Notes: generated from the sequence alone by a model not told the origin. DNA of 64,000 nucleotides from Hemicordylus capensis (GCF_027244095.1 NC_069665.1:1428501-1492500), one strand, 5' to 3'; numbered from the stretch's first letter, positions 1-33,261 are shown. Program-made: numbers and translations.

Positions 1-988
1 TAAAGGTGGAGCTTGGTTCATTCTTGGTTAATGTAATGAGGCTCAAGCTATGAGTGGGAAGGAAAGTCCTCTGAATCCCCTGTCTCTTCTTTCTCCAAAA
101 AGGCCAGTGTTTGATCTTCAAGTTGATGTGAGGATTTCTGGAACCAGTGCAGAACATTTGGGAGAAGTATTATGGAAATAATACTCTTGTTAACTACCTC
201 AGTTGCGTTTAGGGCTTCTGGACCCTTGGAGCAAAAAGGAACACCAGATGGAAGAATATATAGGATGCAGTTATTCCTGGGTATACAATTCTATAGAAAG
301 AATAAGGGCGAGCAGGTTGGGGCTGTGTATGACAGAGCACATAGCCCAATATACTAGCAAACAACAGGGGTAAATGCCTTTGTTGCATCACCATGAGTGG
401 AAATAAGTATGAAGCTTGGGGTCCAAAAGTAGTACACTGTTGGGGGCACTGTGTCTCCCACCACTGCCGACCAGAACTCTAAGGGGGTGATATGATGGAT
501 TAAAATCGGGGAAGCAGGCACAGGTGAAGGTGTTGTAGTAATGGACAACTGCAGCTACCCTAATGTTGACTGGCTATGCGTACATTCAGATCACAGCAGA
601 GACAACATTTCTAGACAGAGTAAATCTGCTTTGGGACAGCTGGTTATGAAACTGACAAGAGGGGAAGTGTCCCTTGATTTAATCATGATGTAAGATCTGA
701 ATGCTCAGGAACATTATCAAATTCCTGATAATGTTCTTGGTAAGTTGTCAAAGTCCAACATTTTATTTAATTTCAAGTGAGGGGTTTCATTAAATTGAAA
801 TTGAAATGGAGGAGGGCCAGATCTCTTCAGGACACTTTGGAATTATTTAAAACAATGGCAATAGAAGCTTGGTTTGAATGTGTACCATAAAGCACAGAGA
901 AGCAGAATCAAGGACGATACGAAGACTTCCTTTAAAAAGCAGAAGTCCTGCCAAAGTGAGGCAAGTAAGCAGGAGCACAGATTGGTAG

Positions 989-1287
989 GAACATAGGAAG
1001 CTGCCATATACTGAGTCAGACCATTGGTCCATCTAGCTCAGTATTGCCTACACAGACTGGCAGCAGTTTCTCCAAGGTTGCAAGCAGGAGTCTCCCTCAA
1101 CTCTATCTTGGAGATGCCAGAGAGGGAACTTGGAACCTTAGATACTCTTCCCAGAGCGGCTACATCCCCTAAGCAGAATATCTTACAGTGCTTACGCATG
1201 TAGTCTCTCATTCATGTGCAACCAGGGCAGACCCTGTTTAGCAAAGGGGACACATCATGCTTGCTACCACAAGACCAGCTCTCCTCC
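989..1287 (-). repeat. 5S rRNA-derived SINE
   Basis: Reverse complement has the 5S internal-promoter core (tagc.aagcagggtctgcc then a form of tggatgggagac) and the family's 3' end (ctgactcagtatatggcagc). The head resembles 5S rRNA box A and C, so this is a SINE3-class element like the 5S-Sauria SINEs of lizards. Confidence 0.8.
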
Positions 1288-1379
1288 CGCAAGTAAGGGA
1301 ATGCAAGTAAGACAAGCAAAGCAAGACTTTGAGGAGCATCGCATCAAGACTGGACTATGGTCATGTGGAGCTGTCCTTA

Positions 1380-2015
1380 ATGTTAAGGAGCATTCGCCAA
1401 CTTGCACCCATGCAGAATGATGCAGCACAGTGATTGGAGGAGCCAGCTTTATGATGTGGCTCCCTTGACTGCCTCTGCCAGTCTGTTTCTGGGTGCAATT
1501 TAAGGTACTGGTCGTGGCCTTTAAAGCCTTGCATCATTTGAGGCCAAGTTACCTACAGACCCACCTTCCATACAGTCCTGCCCATCCATAATTGTTTGCC
1601 GAAGAGTTTCTCTTGGCAGACCCTGTATTGGCCGAGTCCAGGATGGTGGAGACTAGGGAGCAGGCCTTGTTAGTGAGGCCCAGACTATAGAATAGCCTGG
1701 CCAGAGGTGCATGTCTTGCTAAAGCATTTGTGTTTAATTGCATGGTTGAAACAGTTTTGTTTCAACGGGCATTTGGCTTGTCAGCTATGGTTGTAGTTTA
1801 TTGTGGCCTTCTAGCTACATGGTGGTTGTAGGGGATGTTTTCTCTATGCTTACTAAACTGGTTTTATTCTCCTGGCTGTTTATGTGATGATGATCTGCTG
1901 ACTTTGGTATTCTGATATTTAATTTTGTGTTGCTACTTTTGGTTTTTATCTTTTAAGCTGCCTTGAGCACTCCTTTGAATTGGAAAAGTGAAGTGTAAAT
2001 GTTTGTAAATAGATA
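1380..2015 (+). repeat. L2-type LINE 3' end (old)
   Basis: Sense remains of the ORF2 C-terminal region (gtactggtcgtggcctttaaag, gccaagttacctacag) followed by a typical 3' end (aagctgccttgagcactcc...). Highly decayed. Confidence 0.6.
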
Positions 2016-2539
2016 TTGCTAAAATCACCAAAGTGACCCAGTGTTCCTTTAAATATATCAGAAGGAAACCAGCACTAGTGGCAGTTGGACAACAGAGATG
2101 TAAAAGGATCACTGAAGGGGAGGATAGGGAGCTGCAGAGGAGAATGAACACTGAGCTTATTGGACAGATATCCACATCTGAACTGCTTTCTTAGGAAATG
2201 TGGCTAAAAAATTGTAGAGAAGATGAAATGTGATCCTAGGGCAAGTTGAGAAATTCCCCATTTTGGATGGCACCCAAGCAATGGTGTGGGCTTTCCATAA
2301 AATATTGAATTGGTCAGTTTTCTGGGGGGAAATTCTCATGCAATTTTTTCCCTAATTTATATAAGATTTTTTCCAAAAACAAACAAAACTATGCAGATAT
2401 TTCCAGTGCCCTAAATAGATTGAGATCCGATTTGGCATGTTAGACAGTGGTGTGATAGTGGAAAACTTTCTGCCTCGTATCACTGCACCAAGAATTCTTA
2501 AAGAGCTCTAAATGTTGGATTGCTGATCTTTTAGCCACC

Positions 2540-2595
2540 CAGATACACAGGTTTTGGGTGGTATACAAATGTGTTGAACAAATAATAAACAACAA
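2540..2595 (+). repeat. L2-type LINE 3' terminal piece
   Basis: gggtggtatacaaatg followed by an aataataaacaac tail, the usual L2 3' terminus. Confidence 0.5.
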
Positions 2596-2754
2596 AAAAT
2601 GCAAGTTTTCATCAAAGTTGACCTCCTTAATGGGGGCTAGAAAGTCAGTGTGATACTCATCAATCTTTAGAGTTCCTTGAGAATTGTCAGTAGCCCTGCA
2701 GACAGAGGTGATCTGTTATATATTTGGACATTCAAAAACACTGCTGAATAAACT

Positions 2755-3850
2755 TGCCAACCTTGGCATTGCCATGATCATATCAGTCTGCAGTCCAACC
2801 TGGATTTGGGATTAAGACTGCCTTGGTTGCTCTGGTGGATCAACTTATGCTGTGGACAAAGGAAATGCTTCCCTATGGGTTCTTCTGTTCATTGCTATTG
2901 ACCATGTTCAGTAGTGTTCTGGGCTGCTTGGGCGGGGAAAGGGATGAGAAAGTACCGTGTTATGGTGGTTCTGTTCCTACCTGGAAGGCAAGTTCTGAGG
3001 GTGGTGTTTATTTTGTTCCCATCAGATACCAGGGAGGCAGTGGATGTCCTGGCTCAGTGCTGGATCTGGGCTTATGGACTGAAACTTATTTCAGCTAAGA
3101 CAGGTGCTGTTGGTTAATTGGGGATCTGATCTGGGTGAGGCTATACTGTCCTTGAAAGAGCAGGTTTCACAGTCTGGGTATGCTCCTGGATCTGGCTTTG
3201 TGGCTGTGACCAGGACTGCATTTCCACAGCATTGGCTGGTGCTTCATCTGTATCCCTTTCTGAAGAAGGCAGATGTAGTATTACACATGTTTCAGTTGCA
3301 TCTAGATTGGACTACTGTAACACATTCTCTCTGGGACTGCCCCCGAAAAGTGTTCAGAAACTTCAGCTAGTACAGCATGCAGCAGCCAGGGTCCTCTTGG
3401 GGGCTTGGAAGCAAATAACTCCATTCTGTTTCATTTACATTGGTTGCCAGTTAGTTTCTATGCCCAGTTCAGGATGCTGGTGGTTACCGTTTAAATGCCA
3501 AGATGGTTTCGGACCAAGTTATTTAAGGACAGGCTCTTCCTATATGAATTGCCTGGCCACTATGTTCCGCATCTGAGGCCTTGCTGCATGTGCTGTTGCT
3601 GTTGGAGGTCTGGTTGGCAGGGATATGGGGCTGGGCTTTTCAGTCATGGTGCTCTGCCTTTGAGGCTGCCTCCTCCATCCCAGAGGAGCTTTTGCCAGTT
3701 GCCAAAGACAGTTTTGTTCTCCTAGGCCTTCAGTGTGTGTTTAAGAAGGCTGCTCCTTACCAGCATATACACTGGGTACAGGAACCTCGCACATACTCTG
3801 TGGGTTTGGATAAGTATTTTTGTTTTAGTTTTTCTATATTTTGTTTTTAA
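2755..3850 (+). repeat. L2-type LINE ORF2 remnant
   Basis: Degenerate frames carry RLDYCNTFSLGLP and KLQLVQHAAARVL, motifs of the L2 ORF2 region after the reverse transcriptase, preceded by DTREAVDVL. Several stops and shifts; long dead. Confidence 0.75.
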
Positions 3851-3969
3851 TTGCTGTATGTTTCTTTGGGCCTGCTTGCAAGGGCCTAACAAGGGGGATG
3901 TGACACATCAGTAACTAGTGAAAGAATATGAGACAGGAAGAGAAAAACCAGATTGCTTTCCCTGCAGAG

Positions 3970-5128
3970 GGAATTTAGTAGTAGGGTCCCCCAAGGATGA
4001 GCAGTAAAACAGCAAATGTGGTTAAAGGTAAGTAATTGTAAGGTGATGCACATTAGGGTTTAAAAAATCAAACTTCACATAAACACTGATGGGGTCTAAG
4101 CTGTGGGTGATTGATCAGAGGAGGGATCTTGGAATTGTGCTGGACAACGCATTGAAAGTGTCAGCTTGGTGTACAGCAGATGTGAAAAAGGCCAGTTCCA
4201 TGCTCAGGATAATTAGGAAGGGGATTGAAAATAAAATTGCTAATATAATGCCCTTAAACAACTCTTATGGTGCAGCCATATTTGGCATACATAACTGCAT
4301 ACAGTTCTGCATACAGTTCTGGTCACAGTATCTTAAGAATTATTTTGTAGAACTGTAAAAGGTGCAGAAGAGGGCAGCCAAGATGATCAGGGACCTAGAG
4401 CACCTTCCTTATGAGGCAAGGCTACAGCATCTGGGGCTCTTTAGAAAAAAAGATGGCCACGGGGAGACATGATAGAAGTCTATAAAATTATGCATGGGAG
4501 AGAGCGAGACACATTTTCCCCCCTTGAAGCACTAGAACCAGCGGTCATTCCGTGAAACTGATTGCCAGGAAATTTAGGACCAAGAAAAGGAAGGACTTTT
4601 CCATTCAGTGCATAATTAATGTGTAGAATTTTCTGCCATGGGGTGTGGAGATGTCCATCAGCTTAGATGGCTGTAAAAGGGGCTTAGACAAATTCATGGA
4701 GGACAGGTTTATCACTGGCTACTAGTCTGGATGGCTACAGGCTACCTGCAGACTCAGATAGGATGGCTCTCAATCACTGTTCCCTCTAAGGCGTGTGCGT
4801 GCACTCACAAGTTTTCTGATGTCCGCTCAGTTAATTTTAGATCCCACTCAGGTTGAATTAGGAAGGCCCCACTCTGAATGCATGTGTGCACACAGTGCCT
4901 TGATATTGCTGCCCAGAACAAAACTCATTCCACACAGAGATGGAAAAAATTAGAGGGACCACTGCTCTCAATGCCAGTTGCAGGGGAGCAACAGCAAGAG
5001 AGAGGCCATGCCTTCATTCCTTGCCTGTGGGCTTCCCAGAGGCATCTGGTGGGCCACTGTGTGAAACAGGATGCTGGAACAGATAGGCCTTGGGCCTGTG
5101 TGATCCAGCAAGGCTGTTACGTTCTTAT
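3970..5128 (+). repeat. CR1 LINE 3' part, split by a hAT MITE
   Basis: Sense CR1 ORF2 C-terminus (ADVKKASSMLRIIRKGIENK, then ggggagacatgatagaagtc) and 3' end (gggccactgtgtgaaacagg, gatccagcaaggctgtt). Interrupted at 4,775-4,964. Confidence 0.8.
4775..4964. mobile_element. hAT-type MITE, family with CAGTGTTCCCTCTAA ends
   Basis: 190 bp. Ends cactgttccctctaagg and its inverted partner ttagagggaccactg. Exact 8-bp target duplication ctctcaat at 4,767-4,774 and 4,965-4,972, which is diagnostic of hAT. Inserted into a CR1. Two relatives lie at 15,510 and 49,032. Confidence 0.9.
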
Positions 5129-5179
5129 ATAACTATCTGTATTGAGACAGGCATGATTGAATGTATTAATACATTTCCT

Positions 5180-6120
5180 AGAGTCAGGGCTGAGCAGTGA
5201 AGTAGTGAAGTTTGCACATGGTACCAAACTATTCTGGGTGGTGAAATTCAAAGTGAACTGTGAAAGGATCTTTGCAGACTCCGTAAATTGGCAACAGCAT
5301 GGATCATGAGATTCAAAATCAGTGCACAGTGCTACGTATTAAGACAGGAACTTCACGTCTGTGCTGATGAAGTCTGAGTTGGTGGAGACTCTGGAGAAAA
5401 AGATCTCCGCCATGGTGGATAGCTCATTGAAGATTCCAGCTCTGTGTGCAGCAATGGTTTAAAAAAAGAGAGAGATTGAGATTTCAAACACAATAGCCAG
5501 CATCACGATACCTTTATATAAATTGGTGGTATGACTGCAGTTGGAATACTGGCTGTTCCTCTGCAGTTGCTAAAAATGTGCAGAAAAGGGTGATCAAGGT
5601 GTTGGAAACTGTGGTGATTTGCTAAAGTGCTTTGTGTTTTTGTCTGAAAAAGATAGTGAAGTGTGGACCCTATAGAGGCTTATAAAATGTAAAAATGGTG
5701 AGGAAACAATGAATAGAGGACTTCCTCCCTCCCTTATTACACTAGAACTTGGGATCACACGGTGAAATTGATTGTTAGTAGATTTGGGTCAGACAAAATA
5801 ATGCATAATTAACTTACAGAATTAATTACCACTTCTTATTCCCGAAAGCTTTTAGCACTTACCAAATTTGATTTTTTGCTTGTTGGTTGGTTCCTCTGTT
5901 TGCTGAATATTTTTGTTAATGGGTGTTTTTATGGCTTTTAATTTGTTACTTTTGTAAACAGCTTTGGGACATTTTAATGAAATGTGGGGTATAAGTATAG
6001 AAAATAAAATGTAAGGTGGTGAGCATCAGCTTAGATTGCTTTCAAAGGGGGTAATCAACAAATTCTTGGAAGAGAAATCTATCAGTGGAGGATAAGTCAT
6101 TATGTCCAGATAGAACCTAC
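5180..6120 (+). repeat. Older CR1 copy with an L2 3' end inside
   Basis: Sense CR1 words (ctgagcagtgaagtagtgaagtt; ggtgatcaaggtgttgg; ttgctttcaaagggggtaat) interrupted at about 5,850-6,012 by an L2-like 3' end (gtaaacagctttgggac...ggggtataag). Strongly decayed. Confidence 0.6.
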
Positions 6121-8396
6121 AACCTAAAAGATGAGCCAAAGTTGATCTGTACCTTCCAAAGCAGGAGACTTCTGATTACTGGGGAAATGTGTAATCTCTA
6201 TTCCCTGCTGAGGGCTTCTTGGAAGCATCCGACTGGGTACATTGGAAACAAGATGGATTTTTAAAAGTGTTCTTCTGTTTGTTTTAAAATTATCTTGAAG
6301 GGTCAGATCACTTTCTGCAGACTTAGAAGGTACGTGTGTTTGTTTAGTACCATGCTCTTTCTCTAGGGATCTTTGCATACTCATATTCGTTTCCAAGTCC
6401 TTTCCTTTTCGGATACTGCTTAGGGCCTGACTCTTAGTTTCAGCAGTTAAATGGTATCCTCCACCTGCAGACTGCTTGTCTCTAAGGTCTGAGGTACATG
6501 TTGCAGGACCCAAAGGATATCTCCTTATGGCAAAAGGGCTCTTTTCTTCTTGGGCTTCCTCTCAAGAGAGGAGAGCCTGCCTCATCCTCTAGGCTGGTAC
6601 ACATGGTGAGAATCCCTGGGGCACTCCAGTAGACTTCTGAGGTGTGATAGAGCCCATCTTCTGGATAATTTTTAAAAATATTGGCTGCAATTTGAACTCA
6701 AGCCATATTTTGAGCTACAATGATTGGTACAGCAATCCCATGGTCCTCTTGTAGCCACAGTTGCTGATATAATGACAGCATATTGTATATTTGATTGTGT
6801 GCACTTCAAGCAACAAGTAGATAGCAAAATGATACCACTTTAAACAAGAGATGGAATAGTAGGATAGACAGCTTCACCCCCCACTGGCCATGGCAATTAA
6901 TCTAGAGTTGGTCTAAGAAGAGGAGAGTTGCTTCTGAATATCCATCTCAAATCAACAGCCGGTATGTCCGTCTTGTAGCAGACCTGGTTGATAGCCACTA
7001 TAATAACCACTACCTTGTCGAGAGAATTCTAGAAGGTGTCTTGAGTCTGCTTAAAATATGGGGTGTTCAAAAATATTTTAACATTTTAAAAAAGATTCTA
7101 GCCTGCACCTGGTGTGAAGGTTAATTCCTTCATCCAAATAACTGGCACCACATATTCTGCAACGTCATGAAAGCATGGAGTTTACGAAATTGGGTATTTG
7201 TGATCTGAGAGCAGGATTCTAAAAATGGAGCCCATTTCAGTACTTCCTTTCTTTGTAGGACAAAATACATTCCTCACGAGAGGGCAGGACCCGATTCAGC
7301 AAAGATGGAGAGATGTTGACCAGGGCTGGTCTTCACTAAGGACCCCTGAGTTATGCATAATTTATGATCCTGAGCAAACCCACCTGGAAATAAGTTTCAC
7401 TGCAGTCAAAGGGGTTTGCATCCAAGTAATAAGATTTAGGATTGTGGTGGTTATTGCTTCTTTCTTCATGTTCTTGAAAGAGGATGTGCATTAGCATTCC
7501 TTACAATAACTGCTGCACACCAGCAGCATGTTACCTTAGTTCTTGACAAGTCTTTTTCCATTGTCAACAACTATTTATATGGGCAGGTGACCAAATCAAC
7601 CTCAATGTTGATTTGAAATCCAAATGAGGAGGTAGAATCATCACTGTTTCTAATCCTTAAAAAAACAAAACCCTAACCATAAATATATGTGTGTGTTCTG
7701 TAAAATGTACCAGAACTTGCTGTTCCTGGCCAATAAATATACCATCTGCTTGCATCTGCTCTTGATGGTCATATTCTTGGTTATGCTGTGAATCATCCTG
7801 TGAGATGCTGAGGGATAAGATAATGAGACAATGTATGTCTAGTTTGTCTCCAGGTCCTGGGCAGGCATAACAAACCTGCCAAGTGCAGTATGTCCCTAGT
7901 TGTTTCCCACTCACCTTGCAGAAAGAAGAGATGGTTGCCTCTCTTCTCTTTCTGTGGGTTAATCACCGTATCCTTCTTCCTGATGAGTGAATGTCAGGTA
8001 TTAGTAGTCAGGGTGACAGCTTTTGTTTTTCCTTAAGGAGAAACAGAGGGATCTTAATCCAGTAGTTCAATTTCTCTGAATTTCTTGCTAGAGAAAGCTG
8101 GGCAGTTCCTGTTCAGAACCTTTGTGGAATAGTTGCATTGACTTAGTACATATCTTTCCACTGAGTTGGGAGCCTTTATTTTTAATCAGAAGAGAACAAA
8201 ATAAACCCTGCAGAATTGCTAAGCCATGGCCATGTTCTAGATCATCTTCCCATTTGGAAGTCACATTCTTGCTAGTGACACATCCTAACTGCTTCTTCCA
8301 TGATGTTCCCAACCCTGCATTAGTCCGGCTTAACTTACTGGGTACAAACTAATGGTGAAAGAAATCTCACTTCTAAATCACTCTTATGTATTTAAG

Positions 8397-28088
<19,692 letters not shown>

Positions 28089-29344
28089 AGTCTGGGAAAC
28101 GACGGGTAATTCCAGAGGTTTACAAATCCAAACACACCCTTCAGTCACCCAGGGAAGGGATGAACCAAACCCCTGTATACTCGGCAGAAGCCTCGTCTTG
28201 AAGTGGGTTAGGGCTTAGCCTCCCATTCTCTCCAGCACTTATGGCTACCCTAACTTTCTCCTTGTGTTACCAAAGCCCTGATCCAAAAGGTTGTGTGAGA
28301 TTTGTATGGAAATAAGGGTGCGTCCCAAGGTCTGCCCAACTGGCTCTGGGTTGATTCTGCAGTTTCCTGCTCTTCCTTTCCTAACCTGCCATTTCCTCTG
28401 TTCTTCCATTGGGCAACCTTTTTATTCTCTCCCCTCACATGTGCCCTTGCACACATGGGAATGTAGCATGCACCCCATAGAAACAAGTGCTTGTTGGGTC
28501 AGATCTACGCAAACATAAGCAAATGCAAGTCTGTAAGTGGTGGGTGTCAGCCCTGCTCTTTCCAGGTCTGAATTTGGCCCTTTTATTTTTCTTCAGTTTA
28601 AATAGTAAGAAATGGTTAGAACCAGTCAAGAGAATGTGCTTCAAAGAACATTCCGAGAAGGGAGCCTTGGGGAGAATCTTGGTACCCCTCCCCCCTTCCT
28701 GGTGGGGACATTCCTGCCCTAGCAGGAGGAAGGGTGGATGAGGCTGAGAGAGGTTTTTTTTTTTTTCCGGGCAAGGCACATCCTTGTCACTAGAAAAGCC
28801 AACCAGGCAATCCCAGCCATGTGCAGATTTAGACAGGCTTGGATCCCAGCCGCTTCGCACATGAGGAGAAGCAAAGTGGAAGCGTGTGGGCAAGAAGACT
28901 AGTGGGGAGATCTGGAGCCAGAAGTCGCGGGTCTGTTTGGAAGTGGAGTGCAACGGCCTGACTCAGGATTCAGTTCCCTCTCGCATTGTTACAGGCCCAG
29001 CCCAGGGTTGGAAGTGTTGGGGTAGAATCCTCTGCTTTGGGGCACAGGGTGTGTGAGAGACTCCTTCAGTTTTCTTATTGGGTCTCGTGTGAGGCCCCTA
29101 GTTCAACCCCATCTTTGGGGGGATTATATTGTGAGATTCTGGTGACCTCATAAACCTAAATCCACACACTTTTGTCACCACGCCTAAATGCAGACTTTTC
29201 TTTCTGTTCCATTGTAAAATATTTAATTTTAAGTAATAATGTTAGACTGTTTCTCTTTGAAGCATCTGTTTACATTCCACATCCCAGTAACGACATGTTA
29301 GCATTGATATCAGGTCAGATCCATTTGTACAATTCACTGGAACC

Positions 29345-29350
29345 AATAAA
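29345..29350 (+). terminator. CSNK2A2: Possible alternative poly(A) signal in the CSNK2A2 3'UTR intron
   Basis: AATAAA followed within 25 nt by a GT-rich run (cttgtgttgtc), 1.24 kb past the exon 11 donor. If used it would give an unspliced 3'UTR of about 1.28 kb (28,089-29,370). A second AATAAA lies at 29,406. No proof of use. Confidence 0.4.
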
Positions 29351-29445
29351 TCTCTCTACATACCAACTTGTGTTGTCATCCATCTAGTCTCTGGGAATTC
29401 CTCAGAATAAAATAACAGACCCAGGGGCCAAGACATCATTCTAGG

Positions 29446-29590
29446 GCAGGGGTGCAAAAACCTGGGCCTTCCAGCTGTTGTTGGGCTACAAATCCCATAA
29501 TCTCTTGACTGTTGACCACGGTGGCCGCCAGTGATGAGAGTTGCAGTCCCAACCACAGCTGGAATGCCAGTGTGATACACTTCTGCTGTA
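29446..29590. mobile_element. hAT-type foldback MITE (degraded)
   Basis: caggggtgcaaaaacctggg, then ggctacaaatcccataat and a mirrored gagagttgcagtcccaacc. Boundaries approximate. Confidence 0.45.
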
Positions 29591-29599
29591 GTGTTTTGG

Positions 29600-32413
29600 A
29601 GGGAAACTACCTTGGTATCCTTCACTTTTAAAGCAAAAGCGTTCAGTAGAGTATCGGATGTAGAAGTGAGAGGTGAGCGTGCAGGTCCTAACTCGGTGGT
29701 TGAGTGGGTGTGGTTGTGCTTTCCGCTTTTGCTCCCAGTTTGAGACCTCGTTTTACAGTTGTTGTGAGTATAAATGAACAAAAGAGATCCCTAAATTTTA
29801 TGGGTTAAAACGCAAATGTAGTGTGTCTGATCTCTGGTGCTTCTCAAAGTATTTCTCTGTGTTACTTCTGCCCATCTGGCCATTGCTCAAAGTGACTTTA
29901 TATCAAGCAGCTTGCTGTTGGCCACCTAACTGTTTAATGAGCTGTTTTTCAGGATGGCATTTGTGGCATCTAAACAGTAATGAATCTGAAGAGACTCTCT
30001 TCATCCAAAAGTCTTGCGGCTGTGGAACTATATTTAAGGTCCTGCAGACAGACTATTTGCAAAAGGTTGCAGTATTCATAGGGTGGAATCATCTCTGTTG
30101 CTTCCAGTTGCTCTCCACTAACTATGACTCATCCTTGCTTAACCCATCTATCTCCTGCCATTGCACCTATTTTGAGGAAGAAAAAACCTTCGTGCAAAAC
30201 TAATTTTAAACAATCTTAATAGCAAGTTCAGTCTGACTGCTTTATTCAGAGTGCAAAGCAGAATTCAAAGGAGCAGCACCAAGATGCTTGCATAATATAG
30301 CTTATTGGCATATTTTGGATGCAGAATTGGGGTTGCCAGTCCTTGAATTGCAGCTGTGCTGCACGTACTTGGAACTTGTGAAAGCATCCTCAGAAAGTGA
30401 AACAGGGAATAGTTCTTCTGAAGCATGAAGTACCACCTGCTGCTGCTCTTCCAGTTTTTGGATGCAAAGATATTGAGTGGCTTTTGAACATGGATAAGAT
30501 TCCCCCTGCCAATGATGAGTGGGGGTAAGGGGAGCTGAGCGTGTCCTTGTTTTCCCATGAGTAGAAAGCAAAGTAAGAGGGGGAGGAAGAAGGCAACTGG
30601 GGCAGAGGACTTTTCACCCTACCTCATTGGAGAGCTGGATGCAGCTGCTGGCTAGGACAGAGCCCTCCCTCCTCCGTCCCAGCTGCTGCGTGGCAGACAC
30701 TCTCTTCATCCCCCTCCTGCCCTGTTTTTTACTCTCAGATGACTGGGAAACAGTTTTCCAGCCCAGCTCCCGAACTTGGGTGGGACGTTTCTCCTCCCCC
30801 CTCATCCGCACGGTGTGAACCAGCCTGCTCTCGGGTTGCCGCCCTTGCTGGCTTACCCACAGCGGCTTGCCGTCTTATCCCCATGTTGTAGATTGGAGTG
30901 GGGGTGGGGAACACAGAGCGGAAGAACGCCTTGCCTCCAGCTACTGCTCGATCTCAAGCAGGGCTTCCTGATTGTAGCTCAGTCTCCTCGAGCTCTTGAA
31001 AGATGGCGCCAGGCATGGGAAGTAATGGTCCAAAAAGAGCACGGAGGGGGGTGTCTAGGGAAGTTGGGTGAGCAGTCCAATACCAAATGGCATCCCCTGG
31101 CACTTCTTATCACTAGGAGCACAGCCTGGGACAGGGGTGATCACAGAGGGGGGGGGCCCTGGCACGGGAATTGCGTGCCTCCTTGTTCCTTAGTTCAATG
31201 GGTGCCAGCCACCTTTGGCAAGTGTGCCCTACCGCACGTCTCCTCTAGCCCACAGAGCTGCGAGCAGGTACTGGCATAGTCCTGGGGGAAAGTTGGCTCT
31301 GTGACCTGTAACTAAGCCAAGGGCCCCTCCAAGTCCCACTCCCCACGGCCAGGTCTCCCATATCTTAGCTGCAGCCCAAGAGGCACCTGCTATGTGTAAA
31401 AACCTCTAGGCAAGTCTGCTCTGCTCTGTGCTGCTAAAAAAATAACCTTCGCCAAAAAAAGCTTGGTTGTCTGTTTTATGCAGATGCATAAAGCTGCTCT
31501 GGTTTTGCTAGTCATGGGGAAGACAAAGAGTTCTGTGGTGCACTGAAGTCCTTGCTGTCCCCTTAAAATTGTAGCCAGCCCTCTTCTAAAGAACACAAGG
31601 AAAGCCCGGCTGGATCAGGGCAAAGGGCCATCCGGGCCATCCTCCTGCTTCAAGTAGTGGCCATCCAGGGGCCTCTGGGAAGCCCACAAGCAGAAGGGGG
31701 AAAGGGGGCAACTGCCTAGAAATCGTTTAACTACACCTTGTGCAAAGAAATAATTCCTCTTCTGTCCCTGCTGCCTGCTTTCTGTTCCTCAACCAGTCGG
31801 TCCATAAGAGGGCCTGTCCTCTTACTCCTTGGCTGCTCTTCATGGCTCCTGAGATTTCTGCAGACCTTTGCGCACACTCACACTCTAAAGCAAATGTCTT
31901 GTGGCCATAAAAACCTAGGAACTTGCTCTTTTATTTTAAAACCCACCAACCCTGGAAACTGCTGTCCTGTGGAACTGCAGCATGCACACCGTCCTGCCTC
32001 TAGGTGGCTCTGGGGAAGGGGCTGGATGGCCTTGGTCTCCATGGGGAAATGTCAGCATGGGTTAGTTCTCCCAAAGGCAGCTGGAGGAGGTGCACTCTCC
32101 TGTGGACCGAGCAGTCCATGGGGATGTAGTCCTGGGCTTGCTGCCTGGAGGAGTTGCCTTGCACTGCCACAGACTTATTTGTTGCTCGGGCTCAGTGATC
32201 CTCAGACTCGGCACTCGGTCCCGCAGTCTTGGTTCCCTTCTCGTGGGGGCAGTGCCGTCTCCTCCAGCCCAGTAGGGGTCGGGCCAGCGGGCATTAAGCC
32301 TCGCTTGCGCAGTGGCTTCTGTGCTCTTCTGGGCCTTCACTTCCCCATGCCGGCTGCACGGTGCCTTCCGACCCCAGCTTTGCGTTTGATGCACGCTTCC
32401 CGTCTCTCCCTAG
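29600..32413 (+). other. CSNK2A2 3'UTR intron, mostly unannotated
   Basis: Part of the inferred intron 28,106-32,413. Contains an antisense CR1 3' scrap at 31,590-31,720 (cggctggatcagggcaaagg). Nothing else recognised. Confidence 0.5.
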
Positions 32414-32838
32414 GTCTGTCTGATGCTGTTCCTCCCAATTTTCCATAAGCAGAACAAACGTCTTATCCGCTTGTGTACAGAGATGGTGGTGTGTGCAGCT
32501 TCCAGATGTCATCCCAGTGGCGGGTTATGGGAGCGGGGACGGCGGCAGCGGCGGCGGCAGCTGATGGCACCCGGCAGCGTATAAAAACACAAACCTTAAC
32601 TTCAGCTTGTGACTTCCCGTTGACCTCTTCCAGACCAAGAAAGCATGGAAAATGTGAAGGGTATGCAAAACCGTTGCTGGCTGAGGCGGCTTCCCTACAC
32701 CCAGCCCAGCGTGGGACATTCTGACAGCTGGGCTCCTATTGGCAGGCTGGGGGAGGAGGCGGGCTCTGTGGCATGATGGACAGTTCTATATTAAAAGGAT
32801 TATATATATTATTGAATAAAAGTTTTAAAAGTAAATAT
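32414..32838 (+). other. CSNK2A2: CSNK2A2 3'UTR-only exon 12
   Basis: Acceptor cgtctctccctag at 32,413. The exon carries stretches that recall the human CSNK2A2 3'UTR (ttccataagcagaacaa, gaaagcatgg.aaatgtgaaggg, and a terminal tatattattgaataaaag). The human gene likewise has a final untranslated exon. The end is set about 18 nt past the AATAAA at 32,815. Assignment rests on memory of the human transcript plus good splice and poly(A) signals. Confidence 0.8.
32815..32820 (+). terminator. CSNK2A2: CSNK2A2 poly(A) signal
   Basis: AATAAA in an AT-rich run after a GC-rich stretch, at the expected end of exon 12. Cleavage is expected near 32,835-32,840. Confidence 0.8.
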
Positions 32839-33261
32839 GTATGGAAGGTCTTAGGGATGGAGGCAATCGTGTCACGAGGGCTCTTGCTGTGGGGCTGGAG
32901 CCAGGCCCTCTGGGATGTGCTTGGATGTGCCTTTCTCCCTGATGCTAGAGAAACAGAGTCTCCATCACATTTTTAGTTGAGGTTTCCAAAGTAAGTGCAA
33001 AGAGCAGAGAAGCTTCCAGTTAAGTCCTTCGTAAGATAATCAGAAATCCAAGCCAAGCTTCTCCCTTTATTGTGGCTAGAGATGCTGGGAGTTGTAGTTC
33101 AGCGACATCTGGAAGACCACAGGTTGAGAACCCCTCCCTTTGGGGGGGTGGGTTTCACACCCTGGCTATCTCCCCCAACCCCCCTAATCAGTTGGCAGTG
33201 AGATGGCTGCAAGTTCAATATATCCAAAAGAGAAAGCAAAAATGTGAAAGGGCAACACTGT

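Larger units (their letters stand above)
1..8396 (+). other. CSNK2A2 intron 2 (3' part), repeats only
   Basis: No coding exon of CSNK2A2 or another gene was found here; the NQDDYQLVRK exon must lie upstream. The stretch holds a 5S-derived SINE, L2 and CR1 remains and a hAT MITE (listed separately). At 6,124-8,396 I see nothing recognisable. Confidence 0.7.
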
